Of a DNA stretch of 11,445 bases, positions 1-7,696 are shown piece by piece; within the stretch, counting starts at the first letter, position 1, and each line of letters opens with the position of its first letter. This stretch comes from Bacteroidota bacterium (GTDB lineage Bacteria > Bacteroidota > Bacteroidia > Flavobacteriales > Crocinitomicaceae). Below the pieces are notes generated by a model. It searched no databases. It was not told the DNA's origin and saw only the letters and a program-made list of their open reading frames with translations. The stretch is from positions 1 to 11,445 of the forward strand of contig SYKJ01000102.1 of NCBI GenBank assembly GCA_005798205.1, given 5' to 3'. Both the position numbers and the translations under genes were made by a program.

Positions 1-92
1 ACATCTAAATTTAAGCCAAAAGAATCAATCATTTTCTTGATTAATTGTCGTGTTGGATTTTCGTCGTCTACAATGAGAACTTTTTTATTCAT
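1..92 (-). CDS. Response regulator, N-terminal fragment (cut by window edge)
   Basis: Only the first 30 codons are present; the gene continues beyond the left edge. The start ATG is the reverse complement of 90-92, and the protein begins MNKKVLIVDDENPTRQLI. A hydrophobic beta strand (VLIV) followed by the acidic D9-D10-E11 is the classic opening of a CheY-like receiver domain, where these acids bind Mg2+. The phosphoacceptor aspartate and the output domain lie outside the window. The start is 20 bp downstream of the sensor-kinase stop codon on the same strand, so the two are almost certainly co-transcribed partners. By family knowledge, kinases of the LytS/YehU type pair with LytTR-type DNA-binding regulators, so a LytTR output domain is expected, but that is inference. 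Confidence 0.85.
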   Translation of the reverse strand, partial: MNKKVLIVDDENPTRQLIKKMIDSFGLNLD

Positions 93-112
93 TTTTTACA
101 ATTTAAAGTATA

Positions 113-2275
113 TTATTCAAATTTAAGAGGAACTTTTATAATAACCTCTGTTCCAATCTCTTTACTTTCATCGGCATCCTTAATTATCAAAGAACCTTTT
201 GTTTTAAATTTTTGATTAATTATTCTAATGCGTTCACGTGTAATATCAATTGCCATACTTGTATGAGCTTTAATTTTTTGCACTTTTCTAGAAGCTTTCC
301 GTCCAACTCCATTATCCAAAATAACTATTTGTAAAATATCTCCAAGTTCAGAAATTTGAATACTTATCTTGCCTTTTTCAATTGTATGTAATTGACCGTG
401 CTCAATGGCATTTTCAATGAATGGTTGCGTTATCATTGGTGGTAAGAGGACTTGTTTAACGAGCAACTCTTGATCAATAATTAATTCGTATTCAAAACGA
501 TCCTCAAACCGCATTTTTTGAGTCGTTAAATATTTTTCTATAATCTCAACTTCTAATTCAAGTGGGATAAATTCCTTCGATGAATTTTCCAATATAAGTC
601 TTATCAGTCTGGAGAAATTAACGAGAAATTGAGAGGATTTCTCAGGCTCATGAGTATAAATATAACTTTGAATTCCTGACATTGCATTAAAAATAAAATG
701 AGGATTCATTTGAGAACGCAATAGAGATTGTGACATCTCTGATTCTTTTTGGCTTTGCTTTAGTTTATTTTGACGATTTCTAAAAATTAAAAAAACTAAA
801 ATTACAATTAAGAAAAAGACCAGTAATAAAACAATTAAAAGATTTCTGGTCATTTCAATTTTAACCATTTCTTGCGTTTGAATCGATTTTTTTTGTTTTG
901 AAATAAGTATTTCCCTTTCCTCACGTAAATTTGACTCCGTCAATTGTAAGACTTTGCTTCCATCTTTTGTAATTGAACTTTTTTCAATAACAGCTAAATA
1001 TAAACTCTGATAATACAAAGCTTGGTTTAAATCTCCTTTCTTAGAATATGCTTGTGATAACAATTTATAACTTTGGGATGATGCTATTTGATCTAAATTT
1101 TGCGCATTTTCAAATGCTCTTTCGCAATAAAAAACTGCTTGATCAAGTTCTCCTTTTTTTAAATAAACTCTTCCAATATTTTGATAAATCAGTTCGATTT
1201 CGTTTTTATCTTCAGGACTTTGCAAATAGGTTAATGCAGCATTAAAGTAGTTTTTCGCTTGATTAAAATCTCCTTTATTTGTGGCCAATTCACCTAACAA
1301 ATTAAGACAAATACCTAAACTTTTGTTGTCCTTAAATTTTATGAGTTCTGAGTAGGATCCTTCTATTAAATCAAGCGCTTTACTTTGCTTATTCGTTGTA
1401 AAAAGAAGTTTTGCAGATAAAATATTTAAAATTGCATTAGCTCTGAAATCTTTTAATTTTAACGCTAGGGTCTGGGCTTTATTTAAGTACAAATTCGACT
1501 CAAAATTATTCCCTACTTTTAAAGAAATTTCAGCGATAGAACTATATGCTAAGAGCATAAAGTAATTATTATCCAATTCTCTTGAAATACTTAAGAATTC
1601 GAACTCTTTATTGACTGCATCTACATAATTTTGATAAAAAATAAAAACGCGTGCTTGATGATGAAATGCTTTGGCAAGCGACTCTTTTGAATCGGATCGT
1701 TTAGCATACATTGAGGCTAAGTCTGCGTAATAAATAGCTGAATCCTTAAATTGCGAAAACATCATAACCAAAGATCTATCAATGCAAGCTTCTGATATAA
1801 GACGATTAATTTTAGTTTGTTTTGAGGCGTTCAAATGTCTAAGAGAAAGATTTGAAACATTTAAATCTTTTTTATAAAGCCCGTACGATATGGCTAAATG
1901 CTTTTGAAAACGAAGCATTTCAATATTCGTAATTTTTTTTGAAGCAATATTTAATTCATAAGCGTTAATAAAACTTGCTATATCTCCTAAATCTAAATAG
2001 GCTGCTGCAACATAGAGGCACAATGACACTTTTAGCTCCTCAGAATTTGACTTGAGGGCCTCTTTGCTTAAAAGCTCAATAGATTCAACCCATTTTTCTC
2101 GGTTTGTGTATGAATAATAAAGATGAAGCTCGATTAATTTTTCACTCTTTATTTTTGGGGTTTTAGAGGAATTTATTTGTTCAAGTAAAATTTGGTCCTT
2201 GCTTTTAGCAAAAATAGATGCTGGAACGATTAGGATTAAACATAAAATAAGTAAAGTATTAATTCCTTTAAACAT
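113..2275 (-). CDS. TPR-containing sensor histidine kinase, LytS/YehU type
   Basis: This 720-residue membrane sensor kinase probably phosphorylates the regulator encoded just downstream. Residues 1-23 form a signal peptide (hydrophobic core LLILCLILIV, then PASIFA). Residues about 30-440 are helical TPR-like repeats; the clearest units lie near 324-353, 364-393 and 403-432 (for example GDFNQAKNYFNAAL and GELDQAVFYCERAF). A charged, probably coiled segment (445-475) leads to one transmembrane helix at about 479-498, then a basic linker. The His_kinase-type catalytic part follows: NPHFIFN at 524-530 with phosphoacceptor His526, the N-box QPFIENAIEHG (617-627) with Asn622, and the ATP-lid motif DNGVG (654-658). 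With a signal peptide, the TPR region should be periplasmic and the kinase cytoplasmic. The ligand is unknown. The upstream region holds no perfect TAnnTTTG on this strand; the closest is TTATTTTG at 2323-2330. Confidence 0.93.
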   Translation of the reverse strand: MFKGINTLLILCLILIVPASIFAKSKDQILLEQINSSKTPKIKSEKLIELHLYYSYTNREKWVESIELLSKEALKSNSEELKVSLCLYVAAAYLDLGDIASFINAYELNIASKKITNIEMLRFQKHLAISYGLYKKDLNVSNLSLRHLNASKQTKINRLISEACIDRSLVMMFSQFKDSAIYYADLASMYAKRSDSKESLAKAFHHQARVFIFYQNYVDAVNKEFEFLSISRELDNNYFMLLAYSSIAEISLKVGNNFESNLYLNKAQTLALKLKDFRANAILNILSAKLLFTTNKQSKALDLIEGSYSELIKFKDNKSLGICLNLLGELATNKGDFNQAKNYFNAALTYLQSPEDKNEIELIYQNIGRVYLKKGELDQAVFYCERAFENAQNLDQIASSQSYKLLSQAYSKKGDLNQALYYQSLYLAVIEKSSITKDGSKVLQLTESNLREEREILISKQKKSIQTQEMVKIEMTRNLLIVLLLVFFLIVILVFLIFRNRQNKLKQSQKESEMSQSLLRSQMNPHFIFNAMSGIQSYIYTHEPEKSSQFLVNFSRLIRLILENSSKEFIPLELEVEIIEKYLTTQKMRFEDRFEYELIIDQELLVKQVLLPPMITQPFIENAIEHGQLHTIEKGKISIQISELGDILQIVILDNGVGRKASRKVQKIKAHTSMAIDITRERIRIINQKFKTKGSLIIKDADESKEIGTEVIIKVPLKFE

Positions 2276-2341
2276 GAAACTAAGTTAAACAATTACTTGA
2301 TTAGCAAAACGCTTGAATAAAACAAAATAATTAACTCGCTA

Positions 2342-2349
2342 TAAATTTG
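2342..2349 (+). promoter_or_regulatory. Candidate -7 promoter element for ruvC-rnhA
   Basis: TAAATTTG matches the Bacteroidota -7 consensus TAnnTTTG exactly and lies 65 bp before the ruvC ATG. The best upstream partner is TTGA at 2313-2316, but its 25 bp spacing is longer than usual, so the -33 box is doubtful. In AT-rich DNA this 8-mer occurs by chance fairly often. The 139 bp region 2276-2414 is shared with the divergent sensor-kinase gene, and I see no other convincing signal in it. Confidence 0.4.
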
Positions 2350-2414
2350 CTTTTACAAACGAGAGTGAGTAAAATATCCCCAAATTATATTTAGTTTTAT
2401 TCTGAAATAAAAAA

Positions 2415-2972
2415 ATGACTGAAGATCGAATTATTCTTGGAATTGACCCTGGGACAAGCGTTATGGGTTATGGCCTAATTCAAGTAAAGAATGGAAAATT
2501 GTCTATGCTAAATTTTGGAATCATTCAATTAAATAAATTAGCCAATCAACCTGAAAAGTTAAAACGAATTTTAGATCGTTTAAATGGATTAATAAGTGAA
2601 TTTAACCCTGACGAAATGGCAATAGAAGCTCCATTTTTTGGTAAAAATATTCAATCCATGTTGAAATTAGGGAGAGCTCAAGGGGTTGCCATTGCATCCT
2701 GCTTAAATCACAATATTCCTTTTGAGGAATATGCTCCAAGAAGAATAAAACAAGCGGTCACTGGGAACGGTAACGCTTCAAAAGAACAAGTTGCTGCAAT
2801 GCTTAAAAAATTATTGAATTACGATGAGAACCCTAAATATCTAGATGCTACAGACGGTTTAGCAGTAGCCGTTTGTCATTATTTTTCCAAAGGGGTTGGG
2901 GAACATAACAAAGGAGGTGGAGGAACTTGGAAAGGTTTTTTATCTAAAAACCCAAATAGAGAGAAGAAATGA
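2415..2972 (+). CDS. ruvC: Crossover junction endodeoxyribonuclease RuvC
   Basis: RuvC is the Holliday-junction resolvase: a dimer that makes paired nicks in four-way junctions during recombinational repair, working with RuvAB in the cytoplasm. At 185 residues it is close to the usual 165-190. The four acidic catalytic positions are visible: Asp11 in GIDPGT (9-14), Glu71 in MAIEAPFFG, and Asp144 and Asp147 in LDATDGLAVA. The FFGKN and GRAQG segments (74-90) and the YAPRRIKQAVTGNG stretch (106-119) are family hallmarks. The C-terminal tail after residue 160 is glycine-rich and basic (GGGG at 167-170) and lies beyond the catalytic fold. The ATG at 2415 follows an A-rich leader without a Shine-Dalgarno, as usual in Flavobacteriales. 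The last codons overlap the rnhA start by ATGA, implying translational coupling. Confidence 0.97.
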   Translation: MTEDRIILGIDPGTSVMGYGLIQVKNGKLSMLNFGIIQLNKLANQPEKLKRILDRLNGLISEFNPDEMAIEAPFFGKNIQSMLKLGRAQGVAIASCLNHNIPFEEYAPRRIKQAVTGNGNASKEQVAAMLKKLLNYDENPKYLDATDGLAVAVCHYFSKGVGEHNKGGGGTWKGFLSKNPNREKK

Positions 2973-3442
2973 AAGTTATCAATATTTACACCGATGGCTC
3001 TTCTCGTGGAAATCCTGGTCCCGGTGGATTTGGTGTTATTTTACAATTTGGAACGCAAAGTAAAGAGCTTTCAGAAGGTTTTCGCCTCACAACCAACAAC
3101 AGAATGGAACTTTTAGCTGTGATATTTGCTCTCGAAAATTTGAAAACAAATAAATATCCTATTAATATTTACTCGGATTCAAAATATGTAATTGACTCAA
3201 TTAGTAAAAAATGGATTTTTAACTGGGAGAAAAAGAATTTTAAAGGAAAGAAAAATTCTGATTTATGGCGAAGATACCTTGAGATTCATGCTAAATTTAA
3301 CTTGAATTTTATCTGGGTAAAAGGGCACGATGGACATCCTGAAAATGAGAAATGTGACCAGTTAGCAGTTGAAGCTGCAATTAACCATCCTAAAAATAGA
3401 GACATTTTTTTTGAGGAAGAGAATAAATCAGAACCCAGTTAA
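2969..3442 (+). CDS. rnhA: Ribonuclease HI
   Basis: RNase HI cleaves the RNA strand of RNA:DNA hybrids, removing R-loops and primer remnants. At 157 residues it is close to the E. coli enzyme (155). All active-site residues are present: Asp9 in YTDGSSRGNPGPGG, Glu47 in TTNNRMELLAV, Asp70 in YSDSKYVID, His120 in WVKGHDGHPENE and Asp130 in KCDQLA. The substrate-handling basic region around 80-95 (KKW...NWEKKNFKGKK) is also kept. A short acidic tail (EEENKSEPS) ends the protein. It overlaps ruvC by 4 bp (ATGA at 2969-2972) and is very probably co-transcribed and coupled with it. Its TAA stop lies in the palindrome GTTAAC, which also supplies the stop codon of the convergent PKD gene, so no intergenic terminator exists here. 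Confidence 0.97.
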   Translation: MKVINIYTDGSSRGNPGPGGFGVILQFGTQSKELSEGFRLTTNNRMELLAVIFALENLKTNKYPINIYSDSKYVIDSISKKWIFNWEKKNFKGKKNSDLWRRYLEIHAKFNLNFIWVKGHDGHPENEKCDQLAVEAAINHPKNRDIFFEEENKSEPS

Positions 3443-3443
3443 C
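3438..3443. other. Palindromic GTTAAC shared by two convergent stop codons
   Basis: The plus-strand TAA of rnhA (3440-3442) and the minus-strand TAA of the PKD gene (3439-3441) are both read from one self-complementary hexamer. The two reading frames therefore overlap by 4 bp tail to tail, and each transcript must end inside the other gene or run antisense into it. Confidence 0.9.
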
Positions 3444-6400
3444 GAATCAAAGTAATGAAATCTGTTTTATCAAATTCAGTTCCTCCGCTTAACTTACCTT
3501 TTAATCTATAAAAATAAACACCATCTTTACAATCCTCTCCACCTGTTGACTTTCCATCCCATAAAAACTCAGGAAAATCAGGATCTCTCTCTTTTTCAAA
3601 GACAGTATTTCCCCATCTATTCATAACTGTAAAAACATAAGATGAAAAATAATCAGCATCTAATTCGAAAAAGGGATTTTCATCATCTCCATTGGGAGTG
3701 AAAACATTTGGTAAAACTGGAACAATATCTGGATTGATATTTATATCAACACTAAAAGTACTTGTGCAACTGTCGTTTTCAATAGTTAGGGTAATTGTGT
3801 AAGGTTGAACGAGTGGGTAAGATGTTGTTGGCGGATTTTGAAGAGTTGAAGTTGATCCGTTACCAAAATCCCAAGACCAACTTGTAATTGGCAAACTAGT
3901 TGAAGAAGATTGATTAACAATTGTTACAGTTTCATTTAAATTTACTGGATTTGGACTAGCGCTAAATAAAGCGTTTAACCCAAAAGCATTTGAGACTGTA
4001 ATTGGGGGAGCTGGATAAACAACAGCACATCCTGCAGCGTCTGTCAAAGTGACATTTGGAGCGTAAACACCTGGATTGTAAACATAATCAAAACTCAAAG
4101 CAGAATTAGTTGAACCATCACCTAAATTCCAAAGAGCGGAATTGATATTACTTTGATTATTGATATAAAAACTAGCTGTTTGAGTACATGCGTCGTAATT
4201 CAACAAAGGAATACCACTTGGACCTCCAACAGTTAGGTAATCCGAAAGTAGCGTATCATCTGAGCAGCCATATTCATCTGTAATTGTAAGTGAAAGATCG
4301 TATATCCCGGGAAAAAAATAGGTATTAGATGGGTTTTGTAAGCCCGATTGGTTTCCATTACCAAAATCCCACAGCCAAGTATTAATTGTACCATAGGAAG
4401 TTGATTCATCTACAAAGTCACCTGTAATTGGTGGGCAGGCAACTGAGTTAGGTAAATTTTCTATAAAATCAGCAGTTGGAATAGATGTTGTAAATGAAAT
4501 TGAAATAGTATCCTTACACCCGTTGTTGTCAGTAGCAATTAATATTAAATTATGAATTGCGCTCGTTTGTCCTGGTGCTAAATTTTGTTCAATATAAGGC
4601 GTATTTGGATTTAAATCTGTAGATAGCGTATCTGCATTGGTAGAGTCTATATACCATTCATAATCAACTGGGGTTAAGCCAACTGATAAATTTTCAGTAT
4701 TAAGAATTGTACCATTACAAAAAATATTATCCAAAGTAAAAAAAGCATTCGGTTTTGTTAACGTTATTTCTTTTGTAGAAGAACTAGAACAGCCAAAAGT
4801 ATTATAAGCTGTCAAAGTAGTTACATAAACCCCTTCACCAACAAATGTATGCGTTATTGGCGTTTCAGGATTTGCAATGGTTGGATTTGGAACAGGTGAA
4901 GTAATTACATCTGGACTTCCATCAGTAAACGACCAGCTAAAATAATCCAATGGGGTAGTATTGGAAAAAATATTTTGAGTCAAATTTAAGAACGTTACTA
5001 AGTGGGGGGAACATCCACCCTCATCTGCCGCTGGTGTCGATATTACAGCAAATGGAGGTGCTATTGCTTTGATTTGAAGGTTTGAAGAATTGTCACAGCC
5101 TACATCATTTGTTACGACTAAGCTAATTGTATAATTTCCTGAAGCGGGGTAAACATAAGTAGGATTAGGACCATTATTAACAAAATTTGTATTTCCCATA
5201 TTATAAACCCATGAATTTATCGCATGCGAACTCCAGGAATCACTCAAATCTGTTAATTGGAGCGTGTCTCCGACACAAATTGAATCGTTGGGTATAGAAA
5301 AATCAGAGTTGATTTGTGAAACAAAGAAAAATTGCGTGGTAGTATCACTACAGCCAGTTGTGAAATTATTTATGACCTGTTGAATTTCATAAGTTCCATA
5401 ATTCGCATAGGTATGAGTTGTACTTCCTAAATTTAAATCATCTAGTTGGGCATTAGCTAAAACCGTATTAGGAGAGCCATCTCCCCACTGCCATATCATT
5501 TGAACATCATCACTTAAAAGTCCGTGAACAGAAGTGTCAGTTACTACAGCAATTGCAGCTGATAATGGAAGGTTACAAATAAGGTTTGTGTCTAAATCAA
5601 AGAAAGCAACAGGAGCATTTACATAAACCATTTGCGGTATAACAAGCGTATCACTACAACCTAAGTATTCAACTACTAAAGAAACATCGAAATATCCGGA
5701 ATCTGAGGTAAACTGATAACTTGGATTTTGATCTGTGGATGTATTATCATCGTTAAAATCCCAAAAATAAGTTATTAGCGTAGAATCAGGATTTGCAGGA
5801 CTAACAACAACAGAGGAAGTAAATTCAAAATCAGTTTTGATACAATTTACAGTAGTATCTACTGTAAAATTTATGCTATTTACTTGACCAACAGAAACAA
5901 AATCATCAATAAGTGTTGTTCCTGAACAACCAGACTGGGTTGTAACTGTTAATGAAACATCATAGAATCCTAGCGCATAATTTTGTGGTGGTGGATTTTG
6001 TCCTAAGAAAGTTTGACCATTTCCAAAATTCCAATTCCATGAAGTAATAGGATTATTAGCTGATGGTGGTGTTGATATATCGCTAAATTGAACAGTGAGG
6101 GGTGCACAACCATTTTCAAAATCAGCAGAAAAAAGAGGAGCTACATTAGTAATTGTAATAAAATTTGGAATGGTACTCGTTCCAGTGCAACCTACCGAAG
6201 TGGTAACAGTTAATGAAACTGTGTAACTTCCATTGGAGTTATACACTTGAGCAGGTGGATTTTCTAGATTTGAAGTTAAACCGTTACCAAAATTCCATAG
6301 GAAAGTTGCCCCCCCTGTTGTTGTATTATTGAAAGAAATCGAGGCAGGAGCACAATTGCTATTTATTGGAGCTACAAATGTGGGTATTGGGCTTGCCTGA

Positions 6401-6699
6401 ACAATTATTTGTTGAGATGCACTAGCCGTAAGCCCTGTAGCTGTTGTTGTAAGAAGGGTTACATTATAAGTACCAGCATTAGTGAAAGTATGAGAAGGAT
6501 CCTCTAAAGTTGAGAAGGTGCTATCTCCGAAATTCCATAAATAAGTAAGAGGGGCAACTCCTCCACTTGAGGTATTTGTAAAATTGTTTGTTCCTCCAAG
6601 ACATAAACTAGTTGGGTTTGAAGAGAAACTTGCATTAGGAACTTGCGAGAAAGAAAAAAAACTCAGAAGTAAGAATACAGAAAGAATAATTTTTAACAT
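3439..6699 (-). CDS. Secreted PKD-repeat protein with type IX secretion (CHU_C) C-terminal domain
   Basis: This 1086-residue protein is probably exported through Sec and then the type IX system to the cell surface or medium. Residues 1-18 are a signal peptide (IILSVFLLLSFFSF, cut near SQ). Residues about 24-988 hold eleven PKD/Ig-like units, recognised by W-x-FG-D/N-G strands such as YLWNFGDS (53-60), FLWNFGNG (133-140), WNWNFGNG (221-228), WLWDFGNG (775-782) and WSWDFGNG (941-948); units 5-8 are more diverged. Residues about 993-1086 match the gliding-motility-associated C-terminal domain: LPNVFTPNGDDENPFF, then MNRWGNTVFE, FLWDGKSTGG and DGVYFYRLKGKL. That domain is a type B sorting signal for type IX secretion. 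No enzyme domain is visible, so adhesion or matrix building is the likely role, by inference. It appears monocistronic, with its own promoter in 6725-6754. Confidence 0.92.
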   Translation of the reverse strand: MLKIILSVFLLLSFFSFSQVPNASFSSNPTSLCLGGTNNFTNTSSGGVAPLTYLWNFGDSTFSTLEDPSHTFTNAGTYNVTLLTTTATGLTASASQQIIVQASPIPTFVAPINSNCAPASISFNNTTTGGATFLWNFGNGLTSNLENPPAQVYNSNGSYTVSLTVTTSVGCTGTSTIPNFITITNVAPLFSADFENGCAPLTVQFSDISTPPSANNPITSWNWNFGNGQTFLGQNPPPQNYALGFYDVSLTVTTQSGCSGTTLIDDFVSVGQVNSINFTVDTTVNCIKTDFEFTSSVVVSPANPDSTLITYFWDFNDDNTSTDQNPSYQFTSDSGYFDVSLVVEYLGCSDTLVIPQMVYVNAPVAFFDLDTNLICNLPLSAAIAVVTDTSVHGLLSDDVQMIWQWGDGSPNTVLANAQLDDLNLGSTTHTYANYGTYEIQQVINNFTTGCSDTTTQFFFVSQINSDFSIPNDSICVGDTLQLTDLSDSWSSHAINSWVYNMGNTNFVNNGPNPTYVYPASGNYTISLVVTNDVGCDNSSNLQIKAIAPPFAVISTPAADEGGCSPHLVTFLNLTQNIFSNTTPLDYFSWSFTDGSPDVITSPVPNPTIANPETPITHTFVGEGVYVTTLTAYNTFGCSSSSTKEITLTKPNAFFTLDNIFCNGTILNTENLSVGLTPVDYEWYIDSTNADTLSTDLNPNTPYIEQNLAPGQTSAIHNLILIATDNNGCKDTISISFTTSIPTADFIENLPNSVACPPITGDFVDESTSYGTINTWLWDFGNGNQSGLQNPSNTYFFPGIYDLSLTITDEYGCSDDTLLSDYLTVGGPSGIPLLNYDACTQTASFYINNQSNINSALWNLGDGSTNSALSFDYVYNPGVYAPNVTLTDAAGCAVVYPAPPITVSNAFGLNALFSASPNPVNLNETVTIVNQSSSTSLPITSWSWDFGNGSTSTLQNPPTTSYPLVQPYTITLTIENDSCTSTFSVDININPDIVPVLPNVFTPNGDDENPFFELDADYFSSYVFTVMNRWGNTVFEKERDPDFPEFLWDGKSTGGEDCKDGVYFYRLKGKLSGGTEFDKTDFITLIR
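3736..6630 (-). repeat. Array of eleven diverged PKD/Ig-like protein repeats
   Basis: The repeats are clear at protein level: about 75-100 residues each, with a W-x-FG core strand, an NP turn (LENP, GQNPPP, LQNP) and a closing GC(S/T) motif. At DNA level only short similarity is left, for example the related tracts around 3859-3875, 4355-4371, 6017-6033 and 6290-6297 (CCAAAATTCC/CCAAAATCCC). The array is therefore old and not a recent tandem amplification. Nine units each carry two cysteines 53-75 residues apart. Confidence 0.85.
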
Positions 6700-6724
6700 A
6701 CTTTGATAATAAAATTTAATTGAG

Positions 6725-6754
6725 CAAATATATCTATTTTAAGACTATTAACAA
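6725..6754 (-). promoter_or_regulatory. Candidate Bacteroidota promoter for the PKD gene
   Basis: On the minus strand TATATTTG (reverse complement of 6725-6732) matches TAnnTTTG exactly. A TTG (reverse complement of 6752-6754) sits 19 bp upstream, within the normal -33 to -7 spacing. Transcription would start near 6718, giving a leader of roughly 18 nt before the ATG at 6697-6699. This is the best two-box promoter match in the window. Confidence 0.55.
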
Positions 6755-6774
6755 TTAAATAAAGTTGCAAGTAT

Positions 6775-6800
6775 TTAAAAAAAAATTAGCATTTTTTTAA
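6775..6800. terminator. A/U-only inverted repeat at the end of rfaE2, possible terminator
   Basis: TTAAAAAAA (6775-6783) and TTTTTTTAA (6792-6800) are perfect 9 bp inverted repeats around an 8-base loop that contains the rfaE2 stop codon. On the minus strand the second arm is a run of nine T residues just after the stop codon. The stem has no G:C pair, so it is weak as a classic intrinsic terminator, but it lies where the panC-panD-rfaE2 transcript would be expected to end. Confidence 0.3.
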
Positions 6801-7295
6801 TATACCAGTAGTTGAATAACCAGGAACTAAAGCTATTGTGCTAACACTGCCACCGTAACTTCTTACCTCTTTTGATCCAACAATATATTTTGGGTGAGTT
6901 AAAAGTGTTTCATTCTCATCGTAATCTGCACCTTTAACAAGAATATCTGGCTCTATGAATTTTATAAGTTCCAGAGGTGTTTCATCGTTAAATAGTAGAA
7001 CTAAATCAACAAAACCAAGTGCCGCAACTAATAGCATTCTTGCGTCTTCAGGATTAATGGGTCTATTTTCTGCTTTATTTAATTTTCGTATTGACTCATC
7101 ACTATTAAGGGCAACAATCAATCGAGTTCCTTTATCTGCTGAAGCAGATAAATAGTTGACATGTCCTAGGTGAAGTATATCAAAGCAGCCATTTGTAAAG
7201 CAAACTTTCTCACCTTTTAATTTCCATGCAGCCATTAATCTTTTTGCTTCTTCTTTGGAAACTATTTTTGTTTGAATAAATTCAAATCTTGTCAT
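6786..7295 (-). CDS. rfaE2: D-glycero-beta-D-manno-heptose 1-phosphate adenylyltransferase
   Basis: This enzyme transfers AMP from ATP to heptose-1-phosphate, giving the ADP-heptose precursor used in lipopolysaccharide inner-core synthesis. The 169-residue protein is a single nucleotidyltransferase domain. FTNGCFDILHLGHVNYL (33-49) contains the HxGH ATP-binding site (His42-Leu-Gly-His45), and NSDESIRKLN (64-73), RPINPEDAR (78-86), LVKGADY (119-125) and the YSTTGIL end (160-166) fit the RfaE2/HldE C-terminal domain. The kinase half found in fused HldE is absent, as is common in Bacteroidota, where the two activities are separate genes. A related glycerol-phosphate-type nucleotidyltransferase is the main alternative, but the KGADY and YSTT motifs favour RfaE2. 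It starts 11 bp after the panD stop codon and is probably the last gene of the panC-panD-rfaE2 operon. Confidence 0.88.
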   Translation of the reverse strand: MTRFEFIQTKIVSKEEAKRLMAAWKLKGEKVCFTNGCFDILHLGHVNYLSASADKGTRLIVALNSDESIRKLNKAENRPINPEDARMLLVAALGFVDLVLLFNDETPLELIKFIEPDILVKGADYDENETLLTHPKYIVGSKEVRSYGGSVSTIALVPGYSTTGILKKC

Positions 7296-7306
7296 TAGTA
7301 AATCAT

Positions 7307-7657
7307 TTATGCCAATAAATTTGTTTGCTCATTAGGAAAAACAAGTGATGGTTTAAAGTTTTTTGCTAATTCAAAATCCATCAATGCATAGCCAATAATA
7401 ATTATTACATCATCAACTGCTGCTCGTCTTGCGGCAGGCCCATTCAAACATATTGTTCCAGAATTTCGTTTCCCCTTTATGACATATGTTTCAAGACGCT
7501 CACCATTATTAAGGTTTACAATTTGAACACGCTCGCCCTCTATTAAATTTGCAGCATCCATTAATGATTCATCAATTGTGATCGATCCAATATAATTTAG
7601 ATCAGCTTGCGTGATTTTTACACGGTGAATTTTGGATTTTAAGATTTGGATTAGCAT
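7307..7657 (-). CDS. panD: Aspartate 1-decarboxylase proenzyme
   Basis: PanD makes beta-alanine from aspartate for pantothenate synthesis, using a pyruvoyl group formed by self-cleavage. The 116-residue protein begins [16 protein letters not shown] and carries the cleavage pair Gly24-Ser25 in YIGSITID. The other expected residues keep the E. coli numbering exactly: Lys9, His11, Arg54, Thr57, Tyr58 and Asn72 in the LNGPAAR loop. The hydrophobic [13 protein letters not shown] strand (81-93) is typical of the C-terminal part of the alpha chain. The length is slightly under the usual 120-130. It follows panC by 39 bp, and PanC uses its product directly. The spacer contains a small hairpin with a T run and a TAnnTTTG match, so panD may also have separate control. 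Confidence 0.96.
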   Translation of the reverse strand: MLIQILKSKIHRVKITQADLNYIGSITIDESLMDAANLIEGERVQIVNLNNGERLETYVIKGKRNSGTICLNGPAARRAAVDDVIIIIGYALMDFELAKNFKPSLVFPNEQTNLLA

Positions 7658-7660
7658 AGT

Positions 7661-7687
7661 AAAAAATTGATTTCAAAATTAAATCAA
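7661..7687 (-). promoter_or_regulatory. Hairpin plus T run and -7-like box between panC and panD
   Basis: TTGATTT (7667-7673) and AAATCAA (7681-7687) form a perfect 7 bp inverted repeat with a 7-base loop. Read on the minus strand it is followed directly by six T residues, which ends 3 bases before the panD ATG. The same stretch contains TAATTTTG (reverse complement of 7674-7681), an exact TAnnTTTG match, but no -33 partner is visible. It could be a weak attenuator, a weak internal promoter or chance in AT-rich DNA. Confidence 0.3.
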
Positions 7688-7696
7688 ATTAATTAA

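Noticed and set aside
1048..1245. 65-codon plus-strand reading frame inside the sensor-kinase gene
   Set aside because: It lies antisense to well-supported TPR coding sequence, has no recognisable motif and no promoter-like box, and is best explained as a chance frame.
3736..6630. Repetitive appearance of the region as a CRISPR array or recent tandem DNA duplication
   Set aside because: The repetition is at protein level only; nucleotide similarity is limited to short tracts, and one open frame runs through it.
6955..7155. 66-codon plus-strand reading frame opposite rfaE2
   Set aside because: It is antisense to conserved nucleotidyltransferase coding sequence and has no family features.
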